Source: Trinickia dabaoshanensis (lineage in GTDB: Bacteria > Pseudomonadota > Gammaproteobacteria > Burkholderiales > Burkholderiaceae). Taken from it: DNA of 64,000 bases. A program made the position numbers and the translations under genes. Positions within the stretch are counted from its first letter, which is position 1, and each line of letters opens with the position of its first letter. The notes beneath the pieces are model-generated. The model was not told where the DNA came from and searched no databases. It was given only the letters and a program-made list of their open reading frames with translations. Positions 17,320 to 29,842 of the stretch are shown piece after piece. Location: positions 53,278 to 117,277 of the forward strand of contig NZ_PNYA01000026.1 in NCBI RefSeq assembly GCF_002879885.1, in the 5' to 3' direction.

Positions 17320-18612
17320 TCACTCTCCGAGCGGTCGCGAGAGCGCCTGGGTCTGGACGCCACGCATGCCGGCGACGAGTTTGTCCCGGATCGCGATCAG
17401 TTTCTGTTCGCGTTCGCGATCCTGCGCAAGGACCTGTTGCTCGATTTCTTGGACTTCTTTCATCGTGGCGATCGATTGATCGGCAGCGGCGGCGAGCGTT
17501 TCCAGGTTCCGCGGGTCCCCGCCAAGGCTGCGCGCCGCGTCCACGGCGGCGGCATGCGTGCCTTGAACGGCCAACTCGGTGATCTTGCGCGCGGCATCGT
17601 CGAGTTTCTCGCTCTCCTCGCCGGCACGCCGTGTATCGGCCTGCACGACGGCCTGCGCGGCCACGGCCATCAGGCGCGGTATCGTCACCATGATGCCGGT
17701 GCTGAGCTTGCTTGCACGTGTCTCGGCGGCTTTGCGGTTCGAGGCGATCAATGGAATGAGGCTTGCCGCGGAAATCACCGCTTCGCGCAGATCGGCGATT
17801 CGGCCGCGGAAATTGGCGAGCGTATTGCGGTAATCCATTGCAATGGCCGCGTCGCCCGCGGTATTCGTGCGTAATGCGACCTGACGCAATTGCTCGGCTT
17901 CGAGCAGGCCGCGGTCAAGCGCGATCTGCATGGCGGCGATGCCGATCGACAACTCGGATACGCCGGTCCGCACCGATTGAGATTGCTGGTCGAGCTGCTG
18001 AATCGTGATCATCAAGTCGCTTTTGATGCGACGGGCTCGGGCAACCTCCTCATCCATCAGCGCGAGAAACGCCTTGCGGTTTTCTTGGAACGATTTGATC
18101 GCACCGTGCGCGACTTTGCCGAGCCGGCCCAGGCGGCTGAGAAAACCCGTCGCCTTCGGTGCGACTTCGCGGGCTTCTTCCTGCAATTCCTCGATTCGCA
18201 AAATCTTGATTCCGTCGATGACGGCGGCCGCGATGCGCCCGATTTCACCGGCTTCGCCCACGGTCGTTTCCGACAACAGACGGCGCGACGCCGTGGCCAG
18301 CGGAGCCAGGGCGTTGTCGACGAAATTCAACGTGGACGTGGCGTCGTCGAAGCGGATCGCGTCGGCCCGCTCCTGCGCGATGGCGCGCTGCTCGGGGGAC
18401 AGCGAGGACAGATCGACGAACCGCGCCATCGGCGCCATCGGGGCGAGGACTTCGGGCGGAAGATTCGCCGGAAGCGCCGGCTCGGCCGCCACGATCGCCA
18501 GGGACGGCTCGGCGGCCGTGGACGGCTCGGTTTCTTGGTTGAGATAGGCCGATAGATCGAGCGGTGTCTCGGACGTATCGGTAGGTTTCATATTCGACGT
18601 TTCGTCGGTCAT
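17320..18612 (-). CDS. TelA family toxic-anion-resistance protein
   Basis: Protein of 430 residues of the TelA/KlaA family, named for tellurite resistance but widespread and of unknown mechanism. The N-terminal 60 residues are low complexity. From about 85 onward the protein is almost wholly helical, with the family pattern FVDLSSLSPEQRAIAQERA, then LALMDEEVARARRIKSDL and the conserved AMDYRNTLANFRGRIADLREAV. No transmembrane helix is seen. It is the first gene of a four-gene operon with an unknown protein and two double-YbjQ proteins. No ter genes are nearby, so a tellurite role is not supported by context. Confidence 0.85.
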   Translation of the reverse strand: MTDETSNMKPTDTSETPLDLSAYLNQETEPSTAAEPSLAIVAAEPALPANLPPEVLAPMAPMARFVDLSSLSPEQRAIAQERADAIRFDDATSTLNFVDNALAPLATASRRLLSETTVGEAGEIGRIAAAVIDGIKILRIEELQEEAREVAPKATGFLSRLGRLGKVAHGAIKSFQENRKAFLALMDEEVARARRIKSDLMITIQQLDQQSQSVRTGVSELSIGIAAMQIALDRGLLEAEQLRQVALRTNTAGDAAIAMDYRNTLANFRGRIADLREAVISAASLIPLIASNRKAAETRASKLSTGIMVTIPRLMAVAAQAVVQADTRRAGEESEKLDDAARKITELAVQGTHAAAVDAARSLGGDPRNLETLAAAADQSIATMKEVQEIEQQVLAQDREREQKLIAIRDKLVAGMRGVQTQALSRPLGE

Positions 18613-18810
18613 ACCTATGCTCGGTTAAGAGGACGGAAAAAGCGGAACGGCCCTATGCGCTTTAGCATCTAGATAGGAAGGATTCTTATCTCGATGTCTA
18701 TGTCATTTAGCTTTCATTTTCGTTTGCGCGCTTCGGCGCCGGCGGCGCCAAATTTATTCCGCGAATTTATATCACGCGTTTGAGCCCGGCGGTATAGGTC
18801 GCTGTCGAAT

Positions 18811-18851
18811 TCGAGGTTTGCTCGAACGATTTTGAGGTATGTTCGACGATT
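18811..18851 (+). repeat. Imperfect tandem repeat upstream of GNAT gene
   Basis: Two adjacent copies of about 20 bases share the pattern GAGGTnTGnTCGA followed by CGATT, at 18811-18831 and 18832-18851. They end 27 bases before the acetyltransferase ATG, so they may be a tandem regulator site. Confidence 0.4.
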
Positions 18852-18878
18852 CTCGGTCTTTCGGAACAGAGCAAATTC

Positions 18879-19310
18879 ATGCAAGCGAGCCACGGTATTT
18901 CCTTGGGGGTTCGGAGGCTATCTCCGGCGGAATGGCCCAAAGCGTTTCCCGTCATTGCACAACTGCGTACGCTGGACGAAGCGGAGTTCTTGCGGCGTGC
19001 CGCTAGACAATCGTTTTCCGGTTACGAGCTAGTCGGGGCTTTCATGGCGGGGCAAGTCGTCGGCGTGCTCGGAATGCGTCCGGTTCATACGCTGGCACGC
19101 GGCGCGTATTTGCATATCGACGATCTGGTCGTTACCGAAGAGGCGCGAGGCAGCGGAGTAGGGGCGGCGCTATTGGAATTCGCGGAAGCCGATGCGCGCG
19201 TTCGCGAGATGACCTCGGTATTTCTCGATGCTCGGCCGCAAGCGGTTTCATTTTACGAAGGCCGCGATTACGTCTTGCATGCGGCGCCGTCCATGAAAAA
19301 GATGCTATAA
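18879..19310 (+). CDS. GNAT family N-acetyltransferase
   Basis: Acetyl-CoA-dependent N-acyltransferase of 143 residues. The acetyl-CoA pyrophosphate loop is VTEEARGSGVGAALLEFAE (pattern RGxGxG/A) at about residues 88-106, preceded by the beta4 strand YLHIDDLVV and followed by the C-terminal FYEGRDY that packs against the cofactor. The acceptor substrate is unknown. It is a single gene divergent from the TelA operon and convergent with acnA, whose terminator directly follows its stop codon. Confidence 0.9.
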   Translation: MQASHGISLGVRRLSPAEWPKAFPVIAQLRTLDEAEFLRRAARQSFSGYELVGAFMAGQVVGVLGMRPVHTLARGAYLHIDDLVVTEEARGSGVGAALLEFAEADARVREMTSVFLDARPQAVSFYEGRDYVLHAAPSMKKML

Positions 19311-19334
19311 AAAAAGCCCGGCCGAGGCCGGGCT
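19309..19334 (-). terminator. Rho-independent terminator of acnA
   Basis: Perfect 8-base stem AGCCCGGC/GCCGGGCT with a 4-base loop. On the minus strand it is followed by a run of T residues; the plus strand has no T run, so it ends the acnA transcript about 60 bases after the stop. Confidence 0.8.
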
Positions 19335-19390
19335 CCGAATGCACCGCGCTTCCCAACGAAGCGCGGCACCTGCAAAAACGCAGTGAATGC

Positions 19391-22108
<2,718 letters not shown>

Positions 22109-22222
22109 GGTTTTTCCTAGGTTTAGAGCGAGGAAATGACGTTGCTACGTTTTTCTTGAACCTTGAACCAGCGTTCGGAGATGCCCGCACGCGGGCGTCC
22201 TGAATTGCCAAATCACCAAATG

Positions 22223-23674
22223 CTAAATCACATACAAGTCGACGTACTCGTTCACGGGCATCGACTCGAGCTTCGCTTGATCGAGCGAGGCGTCGAGAAT
22301 CGCCCGGCGCTGCTTCTCGGGAAAGCGGCGCGCGAGATTCGTCTTGAACTTCTCCACGAGCAGCGGGATACCTTCGGCCCGGCGCCGCTTGTGTCCGATC
22401 GGGTATTCGACCACCACTTCGTTCAGCTTCGTCCCGTCCGCGAACTCCACCGTCAATGCGTTGGCGATCGAGCGCTTGTTCGGGTCGTGGTAATCGGCCG
22501 TGAATTGAGGATCCTCCACGCAAACGATCTTCGCGCGCAACGCGTCGATGCGCGGATCGGCCGCAATCGCGTCCTCGTAGTCGGCCGCCGTCAGCCGCCC
22601 GAAAATCATCGGCACCGCGACCATGTACTGGATGCAGTGGTCGCGGTCGGCGGGATTGGCGAGCGGGCCGGTTTTATCGATGATGCGGATTGCCGCCTCG
22701 TGCGTGCGGATCGTGATCTTCGCGATGTCTTCGATCCGCCTGCCGTTTGCCCGCAGTCGACCATGCAGCGTCATCGCCGCTTCGGCCGCCGTTTGGGCGT
22801 GAAACTCGGCAGGGAACGAAATCTTGAACAGCACGTTTTCCATCACGTACGAGCCGTAGGAACGTTGGAACGTAAACGGATGCCCCTTGAACAAGACATC
22901 GTAAAAGCCCCAAGTCTTGGCGGTGAGCGCTGTCGGATACCCCATCTCGCCGGTCTTTGCGATCAACGCGAGACGCACGGCGCGCGCGGTCGCGTCGCCG
23001 GCCGCCCACGACTTGCGCGAGCCCGTATTCGGCGCGTGCCGGTAGGTGCGCAGCGCGTGTCCGTCGACGAAGGCGAGCGACACGGCATTGACGAGTTCGT
23101 CGCGCGATAAGCCGACCATCTGCCCCACGACGGCCGTCGATGCGAGCTTAACGAGCAATACGTGATCGAGCCCGACCTTGTTGAACGAATTTTCGAGCGC
23201 GATGACGCCTTGGATCTCATGCGCCTTGACCATCGCGACGAGCACGTCCTTCATGACGAGCGGCGGCTTGCCGGCCGCGACGGCGGTGCGCGATAGCCAA
23301 TCGGCGGTCGCGAGAATCGCGCCCAGATTGTCGGACGGATGCCCCCATTCGGCGGCGAGCCAAGTGTCGTTGAAGTCCAGCCAACGAATCATCGCGCCGA
23401 TGTTGAAGGCAGCCTGCACGGGATCGAGCTGGAATTGCGTGCCGGGGACCTTGGCGCCGTTCGGCACGACGGTGCCCGGCGCGATGGGGCCCAGCAGCTT
23501 GGTGCAGGCAGGGTAGGAGAGCGCCTCGAGCCCGCATCCGAGCGTATCGATCAGGCAGTTGCGCGCCGTGTCCAGCGCGAGCGCACTGTCGATCCGATAA
23601 CCGAGTACGTAATCGACGATATCGACGAGTACCTGATCCGGCGCGGGCCGGACGCTTGAAATCGGTGCGGACAT
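22223..23674 (-). CDS. prpD: 2-methylcitrate dehydratase PrpD (MmgE/PrpD family)
   Basis: Protein of 483 residues of the MmgE/PrpD family, dehydrating 2-methylcitrate to 2-methyl-cis-aconitate in propionate breakdown. The N-terminal helical domain includes [21 protein letters not shown], and the signature [31 protein letters not shown] holds the conserved Asp/His set; I split this motif at positions about 110-140. The length fits PrpD. It is flanked by the MliC-like gene upstream and acnA downstream on the same strand, in a prpB-prpC-prpD order. Confidence 0.95.
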   Translation of the reverse strand: MSAPISSVRPAPDQVLVDIVDYVLGYRIDSALALDTARNCLIDTLGCGLEALSYPACTKLLGPIAPGTVVPNGAKVPGTQFQLDPVQAAFNIGAMIRWLDFNDTWLAAEWGHPSDNLGAILATADWLSRTAVAAGKPPLVMKDVLVAMVKAHEIQGVIALENSFNKVGLDHVLLVKLASTAVVGQMVGLSRDELVNAVSLAFVDGHALRTYRHAPNTGSRKSWAAGDATARAVRLALIAKTGEMGYPTALTAKTWGFYDVLFKGHPFTFQRSYGSYVMENVLFKISFPAEFHAQTAAEAAMTLHGRLRANGRRIEDIAKITIRTHEAAIRIIDKTGPLANPADRDHCIQYMVAVPMIFGRLTAADYEDAIAADPRIDALRAKIVCVEDPQFTADYHDPNKRSIANALTVEFADGTKLNEVVVEYPIGHKRRRAEGIPLLVEKFKTNLARRFPEKQRRAILDASLDQAKLESMPVNEYVDLYVI

Positions 23675-23698
23675 GGGTCGAGGCTCCCTTGCCGGGGT

Positions 23699-24196
23699 TT
23701 AGCTACCCGATTTTTGCAGCGCGTTCGATTGCGTCGGAGCCGGGGCGCCTTGCGTCATGGCGGCCGTCTTGCATTCGTCGGCGAGACGCGAGCCGTCGTG
23801 ATCGGAGAACAGCATGGCCTTCGTCGGGATCACGACGAGGTCGAGGCCCGTGGCGGCGTCGTGGAAGCGGTCGGCGCCCGTGGTCGTGGCTTCGCGCGGC
23901 AGGTTGTAATTCTTGTTGGCCCAGTGAACCGTCACGATTTGGTCACGTTGCATGTCGCCCTTCAGCGCGAACGACAGGCCGTCCTGGCAGGACCACTGCA
24001 CCGAACCTTCCGGCACCGGATCGGTCTTGGCGACGCTTTTCGTCGACTTGCGCTTGATGAGGCGATGCTTCGGTGCCGGCGCCTTGGCCTTCTTGGTGGC
24101 CGTCCTGCTGCCGTTTTGTGCGAATGCGGGGCTCGCGACGAAGAGCGTCGTGGCGGAGAGCGAGGCAACGACGGTGGCGATCAGCAATTTCTTCAT
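23699..24196 (-). CDS. Exported MliC-like (C-type lysozyme inhibitor fold) protein
   Basis: Protein of 165 residues with a clear Sec signal peptide (MKKLLIATVVASLSATTLFV, cleavage after SPAFA). The ATG at 24196 is used because the longer in-frame start would bury this signal. A basic, Lys-rich stretch follows. The C-terminal domain has the spacing of MliC: W.C.DG near residue 68, NYNLPR, TTGADRF in place of SGARY, and a final Cys in LADECKTA that would pair with the first. No lipobox is seen, so it would be periplasmic. It lies between prpC and prpD, unexplained by the pathway. The assignment is by eye. Confidence 0.65.
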   Translation of the reverse strand: MKKLLIATVVASLSATTLFVASPAFAQNGSRTATKKAKAPAPKHRLIKRKSTKSVAKTDPVPEGSVQWSCQDGLSFALKGDMQRDQIVTVHWANKNYNLPREATTTGADRFHDAATGLDLVVIPTKAMLFSDHDGSRLADECKTAAMTQGAPAPTQSNALQKSGS

Positions 24197-24294
24197 GGAA
24201 TCAAGACCTTTTGAATAACGGTGAGACAAATAGAACACGAGCCGCGCGGCGGGGGCGCCCGCCGGCTTGCGCGCATCGGGGCGCGCGGCGGTGG

Positions 24295-25467
24295 CTATTT
24301 TCTCCTATTTAGCGATACAAACTTCAGATTTTCGGGCCCGGTGTAGTTTGCGCTCGGGCGGATGATCTTATTGTCGATACGTTGCTCGATGACGTGCGCG
24401 CTCCAACCCGACGTGCGCGAGATCACGAACAGCGGCGTGAACATGGCGGTCGGCACGCCCATCATGTGGTACGAGACGGCGCTGAACCAGTCCAAATTCG
24501 GGAACATCTTCTTGGCGTCCCACATAACGGATTCGAGCCGTTCGGCGATGTCGAACAGCTTCGTATCGCCGGCTTGCTTCGAGAGCTGCTTCGCGACGTC
24601 CTTGATGACCTTGTTGCGCGGGTCGGAAATCGTATAGACAGGGTGGCCGAAGCCGATCACGACTTCCTTGTTCTCCACGCGCAAGCGGATATCGGCCTCG
24701 GCGTCGTCGGGCGAGGCGTAGCGCGACTGGATCTCGAAGGCGGCTTCGTTCGCGCCGCCGTGCTTCGGTCCGCGCAGTGCGCCGATCGCGCCCGTGATCG
24801 CCGAATACATATCCGAGCCCGTACCGGCGATGACGCGGCCCGTGAAGGTCGAGGCGTTGAATTCGTGTTCGGCATATAGGTTCAGCGACGTATGCATCGC
24901 CTGCACCCATGCCTTGGGCGGCTCTACCCCGTGCAGCAGATGCAGGAAGTGGCCGCCGATCGAATCGTCGTCCGTTTCCACCTCGATGCGGCGGCCGTTG
25001 TGCGAGTAGTGATACCAATAAAGCAGCATCGAGCCGAGCGAGGCCATCAGGCGGTCGGCGATATCCCGCGCGCCGGCGATGTTGTGATCGTCCTTTTCGG
25101 GCAGCAACGTGCCGAGCACGGACACGCCCGTGCGCATCACGTCCATCGGATGGGCGGAGGCCGGGATCCATTCGAGCGCGGCTTTCAAGTTCGCGGGCAG
25201 GCCGCGCAATGCCTTCAGTTTCTTCTTGTAGGCCGTCAGCTCGGCGGCGGTCGGCAATTTCTCGTGCACGAGCAGGTGAGCGATTTCCTCGAATTCGCAC
25301 GTGGTGGCGACGTCGAGAATATCGTAGCCGCGGTAATGCAAATCGTTGCCCGTGCGGCCAACCGTACACAGCGCCGTGTTGCCGGCCGTCACGCCCGAAA
25401 GCGCGACCGACTTCTTCGGCTTGAACGTGCCGGCGGCCGGCGCCGCACCTTGGCTCGCGTCACTCAT
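24295..25467 (-). CDS. prpC: 2-methylcitrate synthase PrpC
   Basis: Citrate-synthase-family enzyme of 390 residues condensing propionyl-CoA with oxaloacetate. Family motifs are [16 protein letters not shown] and the catalytic [14 protein letters not shown], where SDPRN is typical of methylcitrate synthases; the catalytic Asp lies in [13 protein letters not shown] context near the C-terminus. The ATG at 25467 has AAGGA 7 bases upstream and is preferred over an in-frame ATG at 25488, whose 5' end touches prpB. It follows prpB by a short gap, so the two are one operon. It is distinct from gltA in this window (434 residues). Confidence 0.95.
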   Translation of the reverse strand: MSDASQGAAPAAGTFKPKKSVALSGVTAGNTALCTVGRTGNDLHYRGYDILDVATTCEFEEIAHLLVHEKLPTAAELTAYKKKLKALRGLPANLKAALEWIPASAHPMDVMRTGVSVLGTLLPEKDDHNIAGARDIADRLMASLGSMLLYWYHYSHNGRRIEVETDDDSIGGHFLHLLHGVEPPKAWVQAMHTSLNLYAEHEFNASTFTGRVIAGTGSDMYSAITGAIGALRGPKHGGANEAAFEIQSRYASPDDAEADIRLRVENKEVVIGFGHPVYTISDPRNKVIKDVAKQLSKQAGDTKLFDIAERLESVMWDAKKMFPNLDWFSAVSYHMMGVPTAMFTPLFVISRTSGWSAHVIEQRIDNKIIRPSANYTGPENLKFVSLNRRK

Positions 25468-25494
25468 GGTCTTGTCCTTAGGCGCCATACGCTG

Positions 25495-26391
25495 TCATTT
25501 TTGAGCGGCGAAGAGGGCATCGAGCTTCTCTTCGTAGCTGTGGTAGTCAAGGTATTTGTAAAGATCCGCGCGCGTTTGCATCGTCGGCACGGCCGCCTTT
25601 TGCGTGCCGTCGCGGCGCACGGTCTCGTAGAAGTTCAGCGCCGCCGCGTTCATCGCGCGGTAGGCGCCGCAGCAATAGAGCGCAATATCCACGTTCGCCG
25701 TTTTCAATTCGTCGGTCGTGAAAAGCGGCGTCGAGCCGAACTCGGTCAAGTTCGCGAGGATCGGCACCTTCACGGCCGCCTTGAACTTGCGGTAGTCGTC
25801 GAGCGTGCGCATCGCCTCGGGGAAGATCATATCGGCGCCCGCTTCCACATAGGCCACGGCGCGCTCGATGGCCGCATCGATGCCTTCGGAGGCGGCTGCA
25901 TCGGTGCGCGCCATGATGACGAATTGATCGTCGGTGCGCGCATCGACGGCCGCCTTCACGCGATCGACCATCTCTTCCTTCGGCACGCACTCCTTGCCGG
26001 GGCGATGGCCGCAACGTTTTTGTCCGACCTGATCTTCGATGTGCACGGCGGCGACGCCGGCTTTGATGAACGAGCGGATCGTGCGCGCGATGTTGAAGGC
26101 GCCGCCCCAGCCCGTATCGATGTCGACGAGCAGCGGCAGCGAGCAGGCGTCGGTGATGCGGCGCGCGTCGATGAGCACGTCTTCCATCGTGCTGATGCCC
26201 AGATCGGGGATGCCGAGCGAGTTGGCGGCCACGCCACCGCCCGACAGATAGACGGCCTTGAAGCCGGTGGCCTGCGCCATCTTGGCGGCATAGGCGGTGA
26301 TCGCGCCGACGACTTGCAGCGGCTGCTCGTTCGCGACGGCTGCACGAAATGCGGCGCCGGGCGAGGGAAGGGGTGATTGAGGTGCTGTCAT
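25495..26391 (-). CDS. prpB: Methylisocitrate lyase PrpB
   Basis: Lyase of 298 residues that splits 2-methylisocitrate into pyruvate and succinate. It has the PEP-mutase/isocitrate-lyase fold: [19 protein letters not shown] near the N-terminus, [19 protein letters not shown] with the metal-binding Asp, and the active-site Cys in [11 protein letters not shown]. The ATG at 26391 has GAAGGA about 6 bases upstream; the much longer frame upstream is inside the CitE-like gene and is rejected. Its start codon overlaps the stop of that gene (ATGA), indicating translational coupling. Confidence 0.96.
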   Translation of the reverse strand: MTAPQSPLPSPGAAFRAAVANEQPLQVVGAITAYAAKMAQATGFKAVYLSGGGVAANSLGIPDLGISTMEDVLIDARRITDACSLPLLVDIDTGWGGAFNIARTIRSFIKAGVAAVHIEDQVGQKRCGHRPGKECVPKEEMVDRVKAAVDARTDDQFVIMARTDAAASEGIDAAIERAVAYVEAGADMIFPEAMRTLDDYRKFKAAVKVPILANLTEFGSTPLFTTDELKTANVDIALYCCGAYRAMNAAALNFYETVRRDGTQKAAVPTMQTRADLYKYLDYHSYEEKLDALFAAQK

Positions 26392-27395
26392 GGCATTTCC
26401 TTCGATACGGGGCCGAACAAGGTGGCCGCGTCTGGCGGCAACGGCCGGCCGGTCGCGCGCGCCCGGCGCAGCACCGACCAGTAGTAGCGGTAGCTCGCGC
26501 GGTCGTGCAATGTGTCGCCGTGACGCGTGGGCCCCCACTGCGCGGCTTGGGCTTGCAGCAAGATCGCGGCCGCGTTGGCGATCGCTTCGTCGCGTGGCGC
26601 GAACGCGGCGACGATCACGGGCACTTGCGCGGGATGGATGCTCCACATGCGCGTGTAGCCGAATTCGTCACGCGCCCGGGCCGCATCGGCGGCGACCACC
26701 GACATATCGCGAATTTCCGTGGTGACGTTGTGCGAAGGTACGCGCCCGTACGCATGGCACGCCGCTGCGATTTCGAGTTTCGCGCGGCGCACGAGCGGAT
26801 GGTCGAACTGACCGGGCGAGCGCATGCCGGCATCCGGAATCGCCCCGCCGTGAGCCGATACGAAGTCCATGAGACCGAACGAGAGCGCCTCGACGGTCGG
26901 TAGCGACGCGAGCCGAAAGACGTCGGCAAGCGCACCGTGCGTCTCGATCAGGAGTTGAGTGGGAACCGGTTTCTCGATGCCGAACTCGCGCCGGGTGGCC
27001 TCGATGAAGGCGCACATTTCGGCGGCGTCGGCGACGCTGCGAATCTTAGGCAGCGTGACGTAAGCAGGGGCGCGCTTTGCCGCTCGAAGCACGAGCCGCA
27101 CGTCGTCGCGCCAGTGCGGGTGCGCGAAGTCGTGGATGCGAATGCCGACGCGCCCGAAGCGGTCGTGCTCGCCGCCGATCAGCGATGCGACCAGCTCCGC
27201 ATGCTCGGCCTCATGGCCGACAGCGGCTCCGTCCTCGCAATCGAGCGTCACGTCGAACACGGGCCCGAGTTCCGCCTGCAGCGCGAGCGATTTGAGCATC
27301 AGCTTTTCGCTGCCCGCGTAGTGATCGCATACGGGCAGCAACGCGGGCGGCGTTTCGCCGTCGAACAACACTTCCGCGGGAGTGAGGGCGCGCAT
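26388..27395 (-). CDS. HpcH/HpaI aldolase / CitE-like CoA ester lyase
   Basis: Protein of 335 residues of the citrate lyase beta-like family (TIM barrel, magnesium-dependent). Features are [19 protein letters not shown] with the metal-binding acidic residues, [14 protein letters not shown], the Glu motif [14 protein letters not shown], and [15 protein letters not shown] at the end. It lacks the other subunits of citrate lyase, so a CoA-ester lyase or hydrolase role (malyl- or citramalyl-CoA type) is more likely. It is the first gene of the prp run and overlaps prpB by 4 bases. The actual substrate is unproven. Confidence 0.88.
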   Translation of the reverse strand: MRALTPAEVLFDGETPPALLPVCDHYAGSEKLMLKSLALQAELGPVFDVTLDCEDGAAVGHEAEHAELVASLIGGEHDRFGRVGIRIHDFAHPHWRDDVRLVLRAAKRAPAYVTLPKIRSVADAAEMCAFIEATRREFGIEKPVPTQLLIETHGALADVFRLASLPTVEALSFGLMDFVSAHGGAIPDAGMRSPGQFDHPLVRRAKLEIAAACHAYGRVPSHNVTTEIRDMSVVAADAARARDEFGYTRMWSIHPAQVPVIVAAFAPRDEAIANAAAILLQAQAAQWGPTRHGDTLHDRASYRYYWSVLRRARATGRPLPPDAATLFGPVSKEMP

Positions 27396-27679
27396 CTTCG
27401 GCGTCAGAAGCTTTCAAATCTGTTCAAAAACCGGATTCGGGCGGGCTCTGCAAGCAACGCGTGCCGTTGGGCCTCGATGCGGGGAGCGTGCCGAAAGGCT
27501 GTCTCGCCCGGTGATCGGCTACCCGGCGCTGCGACACACTGTCGCAAAGCGCGCGCGAATCCGAGATGGTGAGACGGCGCCGGACGCCTGCGTCATGACG
27601 ACGCGGCGTACACGGCGCCGGACTCTCGAATCGTTCGCGGTACGCCCCGCCCATGCGGAGCGCACCGACGCCTCGGCGA

Positions 27680-28663
27680 TTAGCCGAGCAGGTGTTGCAC
27701 GCCGTCGCGCTCTTCGAGGAGTTCTTTCAGCGTGAAGTCCATCTTTTCGCGCGAGAAGGCGTCGATTTCGAGGCCTTCCACACGCTTGTACTCGCCGTTT
27801 TCGCAAGTGACGGGCACGCCGTAGACGATGTCTTCGGGGATGCCGTACGAGCCGTCCGAGGGGATGCCCATCGTGACCCACTTGCCGTTCGTGCCGAGCA
27901 CCCAGTCACGGACGTGATCGATGGCGGCGTTGGCTGCCGAAGCCGCCGACGACAAGCCGCGTGCTTCGATGATGGCCGCGCCGCGCTTACCGACGGTCGG
28001 CTGGAACACGTCGCGGTTCCATTGTTCATCGTTGATCAGCGCTTTGACCGACTGGCCGTCGGCCGTCGCGAAGCGGTAGTCGGCGTACATCGTGGGCGAG
28101 TGGTTGCCCCAGACGGTGACCTTCTCGAGCGACGAAACCGGCTTGCCCGACTTGGCTGCGATTTGCGACAACGCGCGGTTGTGGTCGAGGCGCAACATGG
28201 CCGTGAAGTTCTTCTTCGGCAGATCCGGTGCCGACTTCATGGCGATGTAAGCATTCGTGTTGGCCGGGTTGCCGACCACGAGGACCTTTACGTCGCGGCT
28301 GGCGACTTCGTTCAGCGCGCGGCCTTGAACCGTGAAGATTTCGGCGTTGGCCGAGAGCAGGTCCTTGCGTTCCATGCCCTTCGAGCGCGGGCGCGCACCC
28401 ACGAGCAGCGCGATGTCGGCGTCCTTGAACGCCACCTTCGGGTCGTCCGTCACGACCACGCCGGCCAGCAGCGGGAACGCGCAGTCTTCGAGCTCCATGA
28501 CGACGCCCTTGACGGCGGCTTGGGCTTGCGGGAGGTCGAGCAATTGCAGAATGACGGGCTGGTCCTTGCCGAGCAGATCGCCGTTGGCGATACGAAACAG
28601 CAGCGAGTAACCGATTTGACCTGCGGCGCCGGTGACGGCAACGCGCTTTGCGGACTTAGCCAT
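27680..28663 (-). CDS. mdh: Malate dehydrogenase
   Basis: NAD-dependent malate dehydrogenase of 327 residues, making oxaloacetate in the TCA cycle. The nucleotide loop is [20 protein letters not shown], the substrate-binding Arg lies in [16 protein letters not shown], and the catalytic His in [13 protein letters not shown]. The length and the [16 protein letters not shown] segment match the proteobacterial/eukaryotic-cytosolic-like MDH type common in Burkholderia. It is divergent from the HutC-type gntR with a perfect palindrome between them, so that regulator probably controls it. Confidence 0.97.
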   Translation of the reverse strand: MAKSAKRVAVTGAAGQIGYSLLFRIANGDLLGKDQPVILQLLDLPQAQAAVKGVVMELEDCAFPLLAGVVVTDDPKVAFKDADIALLVGARPRSKGMERKDLLSANAEIFTVQGRALNEVASRDVKVLVVGNPANTNAYIAMKSAPDLPKKNFTAMLRLDHNRALSQIAAKSGKPVSSLEKVTVWGNHSPTMYADYRFATADGQSVKALINDEQWNRDVFQPTVGKRGAAIIEARGLSSAASAANAAIDHVRDWVLGTNGKWVTMGIPSDGSYGIPEDIVYGVPVTCENGEYKRVEGLEIDAFSREKMDFTLKELLEERDGVQHLLG

Positions 28664-28820
28664 TTAGAACTCTCCAGGAAATCAGGAAATGCGTTGGTGC
28701 GTGGGTGCGTCTACGCTACGGAAAACGCCATTCTATGCGCGTTACGCGAAGCGTGTAGGTGTACTGTTCCTTGCCCGCGACGGAGTGTAGGAGCGAGGCT
28801 GTGCAAAGTCAACCGTATCT

Positions 28821-28840
28821 TATGTCTTATATAAGACATA
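28821..28840. promoter_or_regulatory. Perfect 20-base palindrome, likely GntR operator
   Basis: TATGTCTTATATAAGACATA is fully self-complementary. It lies 55 bases before the gntR start and 157 bases before the mdh start. HutC-type GntR proteins bind such AT-rich palindromes; GTCTTATATAAGAC resembles sites of this class. A role in controlling both genes is inferred. Confidence 0.65.
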
Positions 28841-28895
28841 TGAATTCCGCACGAAAGCCTGGACGGGCGCGGGCGCTTTGTGTTGAAATGCGCGG

Positions 28896-29687
28896 ATGAA
28901 TGCGAACGAGGCAAGCGCGGGCAACCCGAAGAACGGCCAGGCCGGCGACGGCGCGGCCGCGGCCGCCCCATCGCCGACGTTCAGCCCGCTGTACCAGCAG
29001 ATCAAGGGGCTCATTACTCAGAGCCTCGAGTCCGGCGAATGGAAGCCGGGCGAGATCATCCCGAGCGAGGTCGAGCTCGCGGCGCGCTACAAGGTCAGTC
29101 AGGGTACCGTCAGAAAAGCGATCGACGAATTGGCGGCCGAGAATTTGCTCGTGCGACGCCAAGGTAAAGGTACGTTCGTTGCGACTCACAACGAGGATCG
29201 CGCCCAATTCCGCTTCCTGCGGCTGTTGGCCGACGACGGCGCCGAACATCCGCACATCAGTAAGCTGCTTGAATGCCGCCGCCAGCGCGCGCCGGCGGAG
29301 ATCGCACGCCAACTCGACTTGAAGCCGGCCGATCCCGTGGTCCAGATCAGGCGGCTGTTGCAGTTCGACGGCGTGACGACGGTGCTCGACGAGATCTGGC
29401 TGCCCGGGGCCATGTTCCGCGGGCTGACGCTCGAGCGCCTGAGCGAGTACAAAGGCCCCCTGTATGCGATGTTCGAGGCGGAATTCGGTACGCGCATGAT
29501 TCGCGCCTCGGAGAAAATACGCGCGGTGGCGGCGGAGCCCGCCGTCGCGGAGTTGCTCGCCGTGCCGGCCGGATTTCCGTTGCTCTCGGTGGAGCGCGTG
29601 TCCTATACCTACGGGGATCGGCCTGTCGAAGTTCGTCGTGGTTGGTATGTCACAACCGGGTACTACTATCAGAACGACTTGAGCTGA
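28896..29687 (+). CDS. GntR family regulator, HutC/UTRA type
   Basis: Regulator of 263 residues. After about 30 low-complexity residues, the GntR winged helix spans about 32-100 (PLYQQIKGLITQSLESGEW, VELAARYKVSQGTVRKAIDEL, VRRQGKGTFVATH). A UTRA effector domain follows, ending in VRRGWYVTTGYYYQNDL, with the typical YTYGDRPVE strand. It is divergent from mdh and immediately upstream of sdhC in the same direction, so it is well placed to tune the TCA genes. The ligand is unknown, likely a TCA-linked acid (inference). Confidence 0.93.
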   Translation: MNANEASAGNPKNGQAGDGAAAAAPSPTFSPLYQQIKGLITQSLESGEWKPGEIIPSEVELAARYKVSQGTVRKAIDELAAENLLVRRQGKGTFVATHNEDRAQFRFLRLLADDGAEHPHISKLLECRRQRAPAEIARQLDLKPADPVVQIRRLLQFDGVTTVLDEIWLPGAMFRGLTLERLSEYKGPLYAMFEAEFGTRMIRASEKIRAVAAEPAVAELLAVPAGFPLLSVERVSYTYGDRPVEVRRGWYVTTGYYYQNDLS

Positions 29688-29842
29688 CAGAGGGCCGACA
29701 TGGTCGAGGCGCGCCGGCGCGAACTCGCGTCGCGGCGCGATCATTGCGCAAACTGGAAGAGTCTTCACCGGTTTTCGCTGCGCTGCGGAATGAAAAAGCG
29801 CTAAAATCGCGGGTTAGTGTGACTACATAGTAGGGGTCTAGC

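Noticed and set aside
15133..18612. Calling the TelA operon a tellurite resistance system
   Set aside because: The family name is historical, no terZABCDE genes are nearby, and nothing in the sequence shows tellurite binding.
24892..26376. Plus-strand frame opposite prpC and prpB
   Set aside because: Overlaps two fully recognised genes and shows no family features.
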